DNA of 64,000 nt. It comes from Brevibacterium daeguense (lineage in GTDB: Bacteria > Actinomycetota > Actinomycetes > Actinomycetales > Brevibacteriaceae). Shown here in pieces: positions 19,966 through 28,751 of the stretch. The position numbers and the translations under genes were made by a program. Numbering within the stretch: position 1 is the stretch's first letter; each line of letters begins with the position of its first letter. The DNA is taken from contig NZ_JAJTWW010000012.1 of NCBI RefSeq assembly GCF_021729135.1, forward strand, positions 1 to 64,000, in the 5' to 3' direction. Below the pieces are notes generated by a model, which had not been told where the DNA came from, made no database searches, and was given only the letters and a program-made list of their open reading frames with translations.

Positions 19966-21816
19966 CTACAGCGCCAGATACTCCGCAACCGCGGCCCGCA
20001 GCTCGGCCATCCGGGCGTTCGCCCGGGCCAGAGCCTCCGCGTCGTCACCGCCCGGGTCCTCGACGACCTCCAGATAGCACTTGAGCTTCGGCTCGGTTCC
20101 CGAGGGGCGGATCACCACGCGATCGTCGCGGGCAGTCGAGATCACCAGTCCGTCCGTCGGCGGCAGCTCGTCCGAACCCTCGGCCAGGTCGACGACTCCG
20201 GTCACGCCAGAGCCGGCGAGCGCCTCGGGCGGGGCAGTGCGCACCGACTCCATGACCAGCGGGATTCGCGTCAGGTCCGTCATCCGGAACGTCAGGGGCG
20301 CGGTGACGAACACCCCGTCCCGGCGCCGGATCCGGGCGAGCTCATCGTGAACCGTGCGGCCTGCGAACGCCAGCTCGGAGGTCAGCGCTGCGAACTCGAC
20401 TGCGGCGGAGATGCCGTCCTTGTCCTTGACCGCCTCGGGATCAACACAGTAGCCCAGCGCCTCCTCGTAGCCGAAGACCAGGTCGTGGACGCGGGAGATC
20501 CACTTGAACCCCGTGAGGGTGGTGGTGTGACGGAGCCCGTGGGCGGCGGCGACGCGCGCCAGACCGCGGGAGGAGACCACCGAGCACGCAAGGACCGCGC
20601 GGGCACGGTCGGCTTCCGCAGCCGAGTCCCAGCGGGCGGCGAGGCGCTCACCGAGCAGGATCCCCACCTCGTCGCCGGTGAGCTGGGTCCAGCCGGAGGG
20701 GTCGGGCACGGCCGCCGAGAAGCGGTCGGCATCGGGATCGTGGGCGACGATGAGATCCGCGTCGACCTCCTCGGCGAGGGCGATCGCGGCATCCAGCGCG
20801 CCCGGCTCCTCGGGGTTCGGGAATGCGACCGTCGGGAAGTCGGGGTTCGGCAGGGCCTGCGACTCGACGACGTGGACATCGGTGAAGCCGCACCGGTCGA
20901 GGGCCTGCAGCGCGGTGTAGCCGCCCACCCCGTGCAGGGAGGTCAGGACGATCCGCAGCGGGCCGGAAGCGTGGGCGCCCAGCGCCTCGATGCGCTGCAG
21001 GTACGCCTCGAGCACCTCATCGCCGAGGCGCTCCCAGCTCTCATCGGCCAGCACCGTGTCCGCCACGGAGGGCACCGCGCTGATGCGCTCGGCGATCAGC
21101 TGGTCGAACGGCGCCACGATCTGGGCGCCCGCGCCGTCGTGGGCCAGAGCGGGATCCTCGCCGAGGCGCTCGGCGACGACGGCCAGCGGTGCGTGGCCCA
21201 GGTAGACCTTGTAGCCGTTGTCCTGCTTGGGGTTGTGACTGGCCGTGACCATGATCCCGGCGTCGGCGTCGATGTAGCGGAGGGTGAACGCCAGCACCGG
21301 TGTCGGAAGCTCGGGCGGCAGCAGGAGCGCCCGGCCGCCGGCACCGGTGATCACGGCCGCCGTGTCGACGGCGAACTCGTGGGAACCGTGACGGGCGTCG
21401 GCCCCGATCGCCACGGAGAAGCCCGCTCCCACCGTGTCGTCGAGGAATGCGGCGATGCCCGCGGCAGCGCGGATGACCACCGCGCGATTCATCCGGTTCG
21501 GCCCGGCGGCGACTGCGCCGCGCAGGCCCGCGGTGCCGAACTCCAGCGGTCCGGAGAACCGGCCGGCGAGCTCGGCTGCTGCGCCTTCGTGTCCGTCCTC
21601 GGCGAGCGCGAGGAGTTCGGCGAGCTCGGAGCGGGTGAGCGGGTCGGGGTCGTCCTCGATCCAGGCGCGCACGACGGCCGGATCGAAGGAGGCCGCCGCC
21701 ACGGCGGCGGCCTGGGCGGCTGCGGGTTCGGCAGCAGGGGTGGTTCCGGCTCCGGCGGCAGGGCCGGCCTGCGCGGCGGCGGCCTGGGCGGACTTGTCCT
21801 CGGGCGGCTGTGCCAT
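19966..21816 (-). CDS. Phosphohexomutase/phosphopentomutase (alpha-D-phosphohexomutase superfamily)
   Basis: 616-aa phosphosugar mutase. The active phosphoserine is Ser193 in TASHNPKQDNG, the metal loop is DPDADRF near 356-362, the sugar-specificity loop contains GFKWI, and the C-terminal phosphate-binding loop is RPSGTEPK near 567-574. The first 45 residues are an Ala/Pro/Gln-rich extension outside the fold. It starts one base inside the purine nucleoside phosphorylase stop (TGATG). That coupling suggests it isomerises ribose-1-phosphate or deoxyribose-1-phosphate released by the phosphorylases, although the sequence family is often labelled phosphomannomutase/phosphoglucomutase. Confidence 0.88.
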   Translation of the reverse strand: MAQPPEDKSAQAAAAQAGPAAGAGTTPAAEPAAAQAAAVAAASFDPAVVRAWIEDDPDPLTRSELAELLALAEDGHEGAAAELAGRFSGPLEFGTAGLRGAVAAGPNRMNRAVVIRAAAGIAAFLDDTVGAGFSVAIGADARHGSHEFAVDTAAVITGAGGRALLLPPELPTPVLAFTLRYIDADAGIMVTASHNPKQDNGYKVYLGHAPLAVVAERLGEDPALAHDGAGAQIVAPFDQLIAERISAVPSVADTVLADESWERLGDEVLEAYLQRIEALGAHASGPLRIVLTSLHGVGGYTALQALDRCGFTDVHVVESQALPNPDFPTVAFPNPEEPGALDAAIALAEEVDADLIVAHDPDADRFSAAVPDPSGWTQLTGDEVGILLGERLAARWDSAAEADRARAVLACSVVSSRGLARVAAAHGLRHTTTLTGFKWISRVHDLVFGYEEALGYCVDPEAVKDKDGISAAVEFAALTSELAFAGRTVHDELARIRRRDGVFVTAPLTFRMTDLTRIPLVMESVRTAPPEALAGSGVTGVVDLAEGSDELPPTDGLVISTARDDRVVIRPSGTEPKLKCYLEVVEDPGGDDAEALARANARMAELRAAVAEYLAL

Positions 21817-22652
21817 CAGACGCGCTCCTCGTCGCGGGCGATCCGGCCGATGATCCGGGCAAGCAGCCCCGAGATGCGGGGGCCGGCGGCGACTCCGCTG
21901 GCGACGACCTCCTCATGCGACAGGGCCGCCGGGGTCACTCCGGCGGCGGCATTGGTGACCAGGGAGATGCCCAGGATCTCCATCCCGGCCTGCCGGGCCG
22001 CGACCGCCTCGAGCGTGGTGGACATGCCCACCAGGTCGGCGCCGAGGATGCCGGCCATCCGCACCTCGGCGGGGGTTTCGTAGTGGGGGCCGGGGAACTG
22101 GGCGTAGACGCCCTCGGGCAGGCTCGGGTCGACCTCGCGGGCGAGTCCGCGCAGCCGGCTGGAGTACAGGTCGGTGAGGTCGACGAAGTCGGGGCCCTCG
22201 ATGGGCGAGACGCCGGTGAGGTTGAGGTGGTCGGAGATCAGCACGGTCGTGCCCGGCTGCCAGGCCGGGAGGAGTCCGCCGCAGCCGTTGGTGAGCACGA
22301 GGGTCGAGCAGCCGGCGGCCGCGGCGGTGCGGACGCCGTGGGCGACGGCGCGGACGCCGCGTCCCTCGTAGAGGTGGGTGCGGGCGCCGAGCACCAGGGC
22401 GTGCCTGTCGGTGTCGCGGATGCGGATGGTGCGCAACGCGCCGCTGTGACCGGCCACCGTGGGCCAGTGGAAGCCCGGCACCTGGGAGGCGGGCAGTTCG
22501 CTGATCGTCTCGCCGATGAGTTCGGCGGCGCCGGCCCAGCCGGAGCCCAGCACGAGTGCGATGTCGTGGGCCGGGATGTCGGCGGCCGCGTTGAGCATCG
22601 CGGCCGCGTCCTGGGCCTGGACGGTAGGATCGTGGAGTTCGGAGTCGGTCAT
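21816..22652 (-). CDS. Purine nucleoside phosphorylase
   Basis: 278-aa trimeric-type (PNP/MTAP family) phosphorylase. It has LVLGSGWAG at the N-terminus, GRTHLYEG-like GARTHLYEGRG, VLTNGCGGL, GPHYETPAEVRM and GMSTTLEAVAARQAGMEILGISLVTN. It cleaves purine nucleosides with phosphate to base and (deoxy)ribose-1-phosphate. The ATG at 22652 is 6 nt from TACTGT and gives family-like length; further in-frame upstream sequence is not conserved-looking. It is the first gene of a two-gene operon with the phosphomutase. Confidence 0.92.
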   Translation of the reverse strand: MTDSELHDPTVQAQDAAAMLNAAADIPAHDIALVLGSGWAGAAELIGETISELPASQVPGFHWPTVAGHSGALRTIRIRDTDRHALVLGARTHLYEGRGVRAVAHGVRTAAAAGCSTLVLTNGCGGLLPAWQPGTTVLISDHLNLTGVSPIEGPDFVDLTDLYSSRLRGLAREVDPSLPEGVYAQFPGPHYETPAEVRMAGILGADLVGMSTTLEAVAARQAGMEILGISLVTNAAAGVTPAALSHEEVVASGVAAGPRISGLLARIIGRIARDEERV

Positions 22653-22658
22653 AGTCCG

Positions 22659-22664
22659 ACAGTA
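22659..22664 (-). promoter_or_regulatory. -10 element, leaderless promoter of the purine nucleoside phosphorylase operon
   Basis: TACTGT on the - strand (22664 to 22659) lies 6 nt before the ATG at 22652. Confidence 0.45.
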
Positions 22665-22780
22665 CCGAATCGGAATATCAGCACGATGCCGACCACGTGC
22701 GCGATGTCCAAGATGCCGAGCATGTGCTCGACGAGGACGACGCGGACCGCGTGCGTGATGAGGAACAGGGAGTTCGAACG

Positions 22781-23788
22781 ATGGCCATCCGACCATTCGC
22801 CCCCGGCGACGACCTCGCCCTCAACGATGTGTTCCACGATCCGCAGACCCCTGCGGATCTGGTGGTGCGCAATCTGTTCCGGCAGGACTCCGACTCGCCG
22901 GTCACCCGTTGCGTGGTGGCCACGCTCGAGGATTCCGAGGTGCTCGTCGGCGCGGCCGCGATCGCGGAGTCGCCGGCCCACCCGACCCGGGCATGGGTGC
23001 ACGTGGAGGTCGCCGAGGCGGAGCGCCGCCGAGGCGTGGGCCGGGAGCTGTTCGACGCGGTCCGGGAGCGGGCGGCCGACACCGCGATCGCCGGGCTGCC
23101 GCTGCGGGCGCGGGTGTCGACGGGCGTCAGCGGGGAGACCGCTGCGCTCGCGCTGGGGTTCCGGCAGCTGTTCACCACCCGGGTGGTGCGCGTCGACCCG
23201 ACGGCCCTGGGCGGACTGGGCGCGGACCGGGTGGAGGACTTCCAGATCACGGCGACGGGTTCGGTGGCGCTGACGCAGGCATTCGCGGAGTGGTATACCG
23301 GGGTCAACCGCGTTGACCCTGCCGCGGAGATGAGTCTGGGGCGGTTCAACCAGCGCTTCCTGTCGGAGGCCACCGGCGCCCACGGGGCCGCGCTGCTGAA
23401 GTCCGACGGCGAGATCACGACTTTCGCGGTGTCCTACGCCCAGCAGCAGCCGGGGAACCCGCCGGCAGGCCAGTCGATCGCGACGGCCGACGGGGTGAAG
23501 GCGCTGATGGCGGACGACGACGCCGTGCCGCCGACCGAGCTGACCCTGGGGTCGCTGTACGACGCGCGCCTCGACCGGGCGAGCGCCGCCCGGCAGGAGT
23601 CCCCGGAGTTCCAGCAGGCGCTCGGTGATGCCGGAGCGCTGCTCGCCCGTCTCAACGTCGACACCCCGGTGGCGCTGGAGGTCACCAGCGAGATGCCCGT
23701 GGTCAGCGCCCTGGTCGACGGGCTGCTCGAAGCCGAGAAGGCGGAGGTGCTCTACAGCTACGTGACGCTGGGTGCAGATCCGCAGTGA
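22781..23788 (+). CDS. GNAT-family N-acetyltransferase domain protein
   Basis: 335-aa protein. Residues 1-150 form a GNAT domain with the acetyl-CoA loop RRRGVGRELFDAVRERA near 83-99. Residues 150-335 look like a second, degenerate GNAT-like unit without a clear acetyl-CoA loop, so a tandem GNAT architecture is likely. The ATG at 22781 follows AGGGAG. It is divergent from the nucleoside phosphorylase operon and convergent with the FtsK/EssC-like gene. The substrate is unknown. Confidence 0.7.
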   Translation: MAIRPFAPGDDLALNDVFHDPQTPADLVVRNLFRQDSDSPVTRCVVATLEDSEVLVGAAAIAESPAHPTRAWVHVEVAEAERRRGVGRELFDAVRERAADTAIAGLPLRARVSTGVSGETAALALGFRQLFTTRVVRVDPTALGGLGADRVEDFQITATGSVALTQAFAEWYTGVNRVDPAAEMSLGRFNQRFLSEATGAHGAALLKSDGEITTFAVSYAQQQPGNPPAGQSIATADGVKALMADDDAVPPTELTLGSLYDARLDRASAARQESPEFQQALGDAGALLARLNVDTPVALEVTSEMPVVSALVDGLLEAEKAEVLYSYVTLGADPQ

Positions 23789-23830
23789 CCGCTGATGGGA
23801 GCATCGGCTGCACGTGACCCGCAGCGGGCT

Positions 23831-26800
23831 TCAGAGATCGCCGACGTCGACGGGAATCGCCCGTTGTGAAGTGACGAACCAGCCGCGAGTGAGCGGTCCC
23901 GGCACCACAGGCAGGTCGCGCAATCCGATGTCGGCCAGCTCGCCCTCGGTGCGTGCCCCGATCACGAGGGTGGGCCCGAGCGAGGGGGCGCGGTGCAGGG
24001 GCGATGAATACCCCGGAGTGTGGTGCAGCGGGTAGCCGAGGATGCAGGCGCGCCCGTGCATGGCCCGGTCGAGGTGATCCGGATCGGCAAGATGCGCCTC
24101 CGGGATCACAGTGAGCGCCTGGCTCGGATCCTGACCGCCGCCCCTGGTTCTCGAGTCCGCGAGCTTCCCGAGTGTCCGTCGCACCGTCGACTCGCTTCCG
24201 CGGATGCTGAGCACAGGTCCGTCCCGGTTCGGGTGCCACGTCACCGGTTCTCCGAGCGGACCGAAGCCGAGCACCACCTCCTCACCGTGGCCGGTTGCTG
24301 CCGTGTGGTTCGCATCCGAGTCTGACCGATTCCGCACCGGCCACGGGCTGTCGCGCGGATGAGCAGCCGGTCTGAAGCTCATCGGTGCGACGCGGTTGCC
24401 GTCTTCGCCTTCGGTCTCGCCGGGAAGGTGCACGAGTTGGACATCGGCTCCCTCCGATCCCGTGGAAGCGGTCACCGGACCAACTGCGACCGCGCGACCG
24501 GACGGCCAGTCGCCCTCGAACCGGCGCGCGGACATGCCGAAGTGGACACATTCGTGCGCATCGGACGGCGGGAAGACGATGCGTGTCCGAGCGTGCGGAC
24601 CGATGGGCGAATGGAGGACGCGCCGCTCTGCGGCGACGACGAATTGCAGCTGACGATGACCGTGGCCGCCGGTGAGCAGCTTCTCGAGCCGGATGAGCCG
24701 GCGACTGCCCTCGAACGAGTTCCGCAGCACCTCGTAGTCGTCGATGCAGACGGTGATCGGCGGACCGGAGGACGGCTGGTTCTCCAGCGTGCCGAGCAGG
24801 TATTCGATCGCCCAGAGATCCGAATGAGCCGAGCTGACGAGATTCGGGTGGGCGGACCGAAGACGCTCGACGCCCATGTGGGCGACGAGATGGCCCGCTT
24901 CAAGCACGGCTGAGGCGAGTGACCGCACAGCGGTGCTGGTGCCGCGCCCGCGACCCCCGGTGAGGATCACGGAGCCGTCTCGGTGCGGATCGTACAGCCA
25001 GAGTTGATTTCGGTTCTCATCGGGGAAGTCGAGGAGGCCGAGTGCTCCAGGCTGCGTCTGGGACAGTCGATCGGGCAGCGGTGGGAGGACGACGCGAGAG
25101 GTCGCGTGATCCGGGGAGTCGGCCTTCCAGGCCTGAGAGCGACGCACGAGCTCCGGCACTGTCAGCCGCGGCAGACCAGCGGGTTCCGAGTGCTGCCGGA
25201 GCACCGCAGTGCCTCGCGTGCCGTCGTGCAGTCGCGTCCAGCTCACCTGGTCGAGTCGTCCGTCCGTGGCGGGGTCGGCAAAATCGGGCACGGCGACTCT
25301 GAACAGGACCGGTGAGGCGCCTCGGCTGACGTATGCCATGCCGGGTGCGGCTGGATCAAGCGCTGCGGCCGCATCGGATTCGATGACCTCCCAGGAGTCC
25401 GGGGCATCTCGGACGCGCAGGGCGATGCGCAGGTTGATGTTCGCCTTCATCCGCGAGGTCACGATGCCTGCCGGGCGCTGCGTCGCAAGGATCAGGTGAA
25501 TGCCGAGGGAGCGGCCCAGCGCGGTGAGCGATTCGACGGTCTCGGTTCCCGACGGGTTGTCCTGGATGAGTGCTTGGAATTCGTCGATGATCACGACCAC
25601 CCGGGGGAGCGGGGGAGAGTGGCTGGAATTGAATTCCTCTATGGACGCTGTGCCGGCATCGGCGAAGAGTTCCTCCCGTCGGAGGATCTCTGCCTGCAGA
25701 CTCCGCAGCGCCCGCATCGCGGCAGAAGGTTCGAGATTGCTCACGATGGAGTCGACGTGCACAAGCTCTGCGAAGGGCGTGAAGGCCGCACCACCCTTGA
25801 AGTCGATGAGGACGAATCGCAGATCTGCGGGCGACATCGCGGCAGCCAACGAGGCGACCCAGGTCTGCAGGAGGACGGACTTGCCGCTGCCCGTGGTTCC
25901 GGCCACCAGCGCGTGGGGACCGTCACGGACCAGGTCGATCAGCAACGGACCGGCGGGCCCTGTGCCGAGCGGTGCTCCCGCGGTGCCCCGGTCAGTTCCG
26001 TGCTGCTCCGAATCGCCGGGGAGTCGTGCGCCGAGCAGATCACTCAGCGAGCGCGGCGGAAGATCCTCGTTCGACGGACCCCGCCAGCGCTGGTTGAGGT
26101 CCAGAAAGCGCTGGGAGCGAAGCCTGCGGAGTTCGATCGGGCCGGAGACCGGCAGTGGCACCCGCGCCGGCCTGACCGGGTCAAGCACCGTCAGGTGCCC
26201 GACCGAGCTGTCCGCGGTGCATTCGATCCGCCACCGTTGACGAGAGCTGTGGGCTGAGACGTCATCGGGACTGCGGATTTCTGCGCGGGTGAGTCCTCCG
26301 TGCTCGGTCACCGCGATCCGCAGAGTCGACGGCCCCTGCGACCGACTGACGGCGCTTGCCGTCGGCGCTGCGACGGCTCGGACACGGATGTCTGCGGCGA
26401 GGAGCTCCGGGTGGTGGATGGCCGACGGCTCTTCCTCGTACTGGACCGGCATTCCGACTGCTGAAGCGCTCGCGATGACCGAGCGGACGACGTCAGCGAC
26501 GACGGGTGCCGGCCCGGAGACATCGAGGTCGACTTCGTGAGGGTTGAAGAGGATGGGGCAGTCGGGCAGATATGGATGGATTCGATCCTCGAACGCGTCC
26601 CCTGCGATGTGATGGCGCTCGATCAGCCTGTCGATATCAGCGGCTTGGAGCCGCGCCCGTGCAGAGACCCGTCCGAGATCAGGCTGCTGGACCGCTGGTC
26701 GACCGTGGACGGAAATCGGCGCGACTGCGGTTCCGCAGCCCAGTACCAGGGCCTCTGAAGTGAGCGGCAGAGCCCTGGCGCGATCAAGGCATTCGCTGGC

Positions 26801-27685
26801 GCTGCGGTCGACCTCCGCTCGGAAGTCCCTGAGGGTCGACCGGTAGGCGCGGTACGAGGTGCGCGACTCCTCCGCGAACCGTCGCTTCTCCAGCAGCCAA
26901 TTCAGACCCGCGGACAGGGGCCCGGAAAGCGTGAACAGGAGGAACCACCACATCCCGGTGAGCAGCACCAGGACTACGCCGAACACCAGAGGAAGAACGT
27001 AGTACACCCATGACGGGGGGCGAGGCGGTTCGACCGTCGGCGGGATCGGCCACTCGAACTCTCGGGCGCCGATGATGGTCGGCGCATCGACGGGAATGAT
27101 GGACAGTCGAGTGCTGCCGATCGTCATCGTGCTCGGCGTGTGACCGTCGACGGGAATTGTCACCGTCTTGCCGGGCCCCCAGCATGCCGTCAGGCCTCCG
27201 GGGCTGTTGCTCATCACCAGCGGGTGTCGGCTGACGTAGGGATCGGCGAGCGGGAGGTCTGCGGCTGCGGAGCGTCCGAGAGTCCAGTCGCCCGGCGGGA
27301 GATCGAAGGCGAATCCGGAGTCGGGGCCCGTGGTGATCTCGACTGTGCCGCCGCTGCCGGCCGCTCGCATGCCGGGCGGGCGGATCTTCTGTGACCCTGA
27401 TTTCGATGCCACCGCAATGGCAGCCGCCGCCCGGCTGCACCAGTCCAGCCACGAATCGTCGAGTTGGAGTTCGGCCGCGGAAGCGCCGACCGCGACGAAC
27501 GGCGACACCGGCGGCGCGTCGGTCGACTCCCGGTCCGGGGGATTCCGATTCCCAACATCGAACTCTGCCCCGGTGGCATCCGAGAACCGGTCGAGAACCT
27601 CCCGCGCAGAGCGCTGACCTGGTCCTTCCACGGCGTAGGCCTGAACACCGAAGGTCGACGTGAGGAGCACGAGGAGCGAGGGCAT
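23831..27685 (-). CDS. EssC/EccC-like FHA-FtsK/SpoIIIE ATPase
   Basis: 1284-aa membrane ATPase resembling the motor of type VII secretion systems. In order: an N-terminal region of about 110 aa; a forkhead-associated domain (about 115-200, with DWTLGRSAAADLPL and YVSRHPL); two close transmembrane helices (226-260); then three FtsK/SpoIIIE-type domains. Domain 1 is intact, with Walker A GTTGSGKS at 596-603, Walker B VVVIIDEFQAL at 696-706 and ATQRPAG at 734-740. Domain 2 has GGRGRGTST at 910-918, which lacks the Walker lysine, but keeps an IDD Walker-B-like motif at 981-983. Domain 3 (about 1140-1284) has no P-loop. No WXG100, EccB, EccD or mycosin gene is nearby. The start is supported by TAATCT 6 nt upstream. 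It lies downstream of the Tad operon on the same strand. Confidence 0.85.
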   Translation of the reverse strand: MPSLLVLLTSTFGVQAYAVEGPGQRSAREVLDRFSDATGAEFDVGNRNPPDRESTDAPPVSPFVAVGASAAELQLDDSWLDWCSRAAAAIAVASKSGSQKIRPPGMRAAGSGGTVEITTGPDSGFAFDLPPGDWTLGRSAAADLPLADPYVSRHPLVMSNSPGGLTACWGPGKTVTIPVDGHTPSTMTIGSTRLSIIPVDAPTIIGAREFEWPIPPTVEPPRPPSWVYYVLPLVFGVVLVLLTGMWWFLLFTLSGPLSAGLNWLLEKRRFAEESRTSYRAYRSTLRDFRAEVDRSASECLDRARALPLTSEALVLGCGTAVAPISVHGRPAVQQPDLGRVSARARLQAADIDRLIERHHIAGDAFEDRIHPYLPDCPILFNPHEVDLDVSGPAPVVADVVRSVIASASAVGMPVQYEEEPSAIHHPELLAADIRVRAVAAPTASAVSRSQGPSTLRIAVTEHGGLTRAEIRSPDDVSAHSSRQRWRIECTADSSVGHLTVLDPVRPARVPLPVSGPIELRRLRSQRFLDLNQRWRGPSNEDLPPRSLSDLLGARLPGDSEQHGTDRGTAGAPLGTGPAGPLLIDLVRDGPHALVAGTTGSGKSVLLQTWVASLAAAMSPADLRFVLIDFKGGAAFTPFAELVHVDSIVSNLEPSAAMRALRSLQAEILRREELFADAGTASIEEFNSSHSPPLPRVVVIIDEFQALIQDNPSGTETVESLTALGRSLGIHLILATQRPAGIVTSRMKANINLRIALRVRDAPDSWEVIESDAAAALDPAAPGMAYVSRGASPVLFRVAVPDFADPATDGRLDQVSWTRLHDGTRGTAVLRQHSEPAGLPRLTVPELVRRSQAWKADSPDHATSRVVLPPLPDRLSQTQPGALGLLDFPDENRNQLWLYDPHRDGSVILTGGRGRGTSTAVRSLASAVLEAGHLVAHMGVERLRSAHPNLVSSAHSDLWAIEYLLGTLENQPSSGPPITVCIDDYEVLRNSFEGSRRLIRLEKLLTGGHGHRQLQFVVAAERRVLHSPIGPHARTRIVFPPSDAHECVHFGMSARRFEGDWPSGRAVAVGPVTASTGSEGADVQLVHLPGETEGEDGNRVAPMSFRPAAHPRDSPWPVRNRSDSDANHTAATGHGEEVVLGFGPLGEPVTWHPNRDGPVLSIRGSESTVRRTLGKLADSRTRGGGQDPSQALTVIPEAHLADPDHLDRAMHGRACILGYPLHHTPGYSSPLHRAPSLGPTLVIGARTEGELADIGLRDLPVVPGPLTRGWFVTSQRAIPVDVGDL

Positions 27686-27691
27686 GTGTGC

Positions 27692-27697
27692 AGATTA
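27692..27697 (-). promoter_or_regulatory. -10 element, leaderless promoter of the EssC-like gene
   Basis: TAATCT (27697 to 27692) lies 6 nt before the ATG at 27685, with no ribosome-binding site. It makes the EssC-like gene independent of the upstream Tad operon. Confidence 0.5.
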
Positions 27698-27733
27698 GGA
27701 GGATTCGATGCTGGGCACCTGCCCACTCCTGCG

Positions 27734-27762
27734 CCTGTGGACAGCACCGTGCTGTCCACAGG
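27734..27762. terminator. Perfect 13-bp hairpin between the Tad operon and the EssC-like gene
   Basis: Arms CCTGTGGACAGCA and TGCTGTCCACAGG enclose a 3-nt loop. It lies 28 bp downstream of the last Tad stop and 37 bp upstream of the EssC-like -10. There is no T-tract. It could end the Tad transcript or bind a dimeric regulator. Each arm also contains a DnaA-box-like 9-mer. Confidence 0.6.
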
Positions 27763-27789
27763 AACCCGGGCGCAGCGCCGAGGGAGCCG

Positions 27790-28272
27790 TCAGCCTTCGC
27801 GCAGGGCGCCGCGGACTCTGGCGGTGGCGATCATCCCGATTCCCTCGGGAGCGAAGGGCGAGAGGAGCGGCGGCCGATACTGCGCGTGCAGGGTGACCTC
27901 GACGCTGCGTCCGTCCGGGGATCGACCCATTGCCCGGAGCGTCCGGAAAGCCGGCGACGGCTGAGCCCGCCCGAGGTACTCCTGCGCTTCGTCGGCGACC
28001 GCCGCATCGGTGAAGAGGATTGCCGGTTCACCGCCGTATGCGGGTTCGAAGGAGTCGGCTGCGGCGAGTGCGGCGGAATCCGCCAGAGCGTAGAGCTTCC
28101 GATGCGCCAGGTAGATGTCAGTGATGACGGCTGCCAGCAGGATGAGCATGAGTGCGATCGTCGTGAAGCCGATCGCAAGGGGCATGATCGAGCCGTCGTC
28201 GCCTGCAAGTCCGAGGCGAAGCTCTCGCCGCCCCCGGAGGCAGACAGCGCGGCGCGGCTGCGAGCGAGTCAC
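27790..28272 (-). CDS. TadG-like/Rv3654c-like pilus-locus protein
   Basis: 160-aa protein whose residues 28-70 (GSIMPLAIGFTTIALMLILLAAVITD in part, then HRKLYALADSAALAAA) match the N-terminal 'TadG/Flp pilus assembly' segment: a Gly-containing processing-like site, one transmembrane helix and the ADSAALAAA turn. The C-terminal half is a small extracytoplasmic domain. The GTG at 28272 was chosen because it overlaps the preceding stop (GTGA). It is the last gene of the Tad operon, and the position matches Rv3654c in mycobacteria. Confidence 0.75.
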   Translation of the reverse strand: MTRSQPRRAVCLRGRRELRLGLAGDDGSIMPLAIGFTTIALMLILLAAVITDIYLAHRKLYALADSAALAAADSFEPAYGGEPAILFTDAAVADEAQEYLGRAQPSPAFRTLRAMGRSPDGRSVEVTLHAQYRPPLLSPFAPEGIGMIATARVRGALREG

Positions 28273-28751
28273 TGCTCTGCCCCGAGCGGATCGCGGCGCC
28301 GATCGTTCTGTTCGCTGCGCTCGCTCTGTCCGGTGCTGTAGGGAGAGACCACGTCTGTGTGGACAGCACGAATCGTGATGTGAGGCGCGTGCACCGCGCC
28401 GAAGATCGCGGGCAGTCCCAGCACGGGAACGCGCGCCTCGACATGAGCGGTGACAGAGCTTCCGGACCGGTCGCACGGGCCGCTGCATTCGAACCGGATC
28501 GACCAGTCCGCGTCGGTGACCCCGAAATCCTCGAACTGAAGGCGAGCGAGTGCGTCCGCCCTCGCGGGAGCGGCGTCCGGAAACCGCGCGGCAGTGCGCG
28601 CGGCGCTGATGGCGGTCGCGTTGGCCGCGTACGAACCGGCCTGCACGTATGCGAGTGACAGGACCAGGTACACGAGGGGAATGAGCAGCACCACCGAGGC
28701 GAAGATGAACTCGATCGGCGCAGAACCGCGGTCACCGGAAGGAATGATCAT
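28269..28751 (-). CDS. TadE-like pseudopilin-type protein
   Basis: 160-aa protein with the TadE signature GSAPIEFIFASVVLLIPLVYLVL (in part): Gly, then Glu five residues after the likely cut, then a hydrophobic helix. An extracytoplasmic domain follows with two cysteines (ECSGPC) that could form a disulfide. The ATG at 28751 overlaps the upstream stop by 4 nt (ATGA), and this decides it over an in-frame ATG 42 nt upstream. Confidence 0.8.
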   Translation of the reverse strand: MIIPSGDRGSAPIEFIFASVVLLIPLVYLVLSLAYVQAGSYAANATAISAARTAARFPDAAPARADALARLQFEDFGVTDADWSIRFECSGPCDRSGSSVTAHVEARVPVLGLPAIFGAVHAPHITIRAVHTDVVSPYSTGQSERSEQNDRRRDPLGAEQ

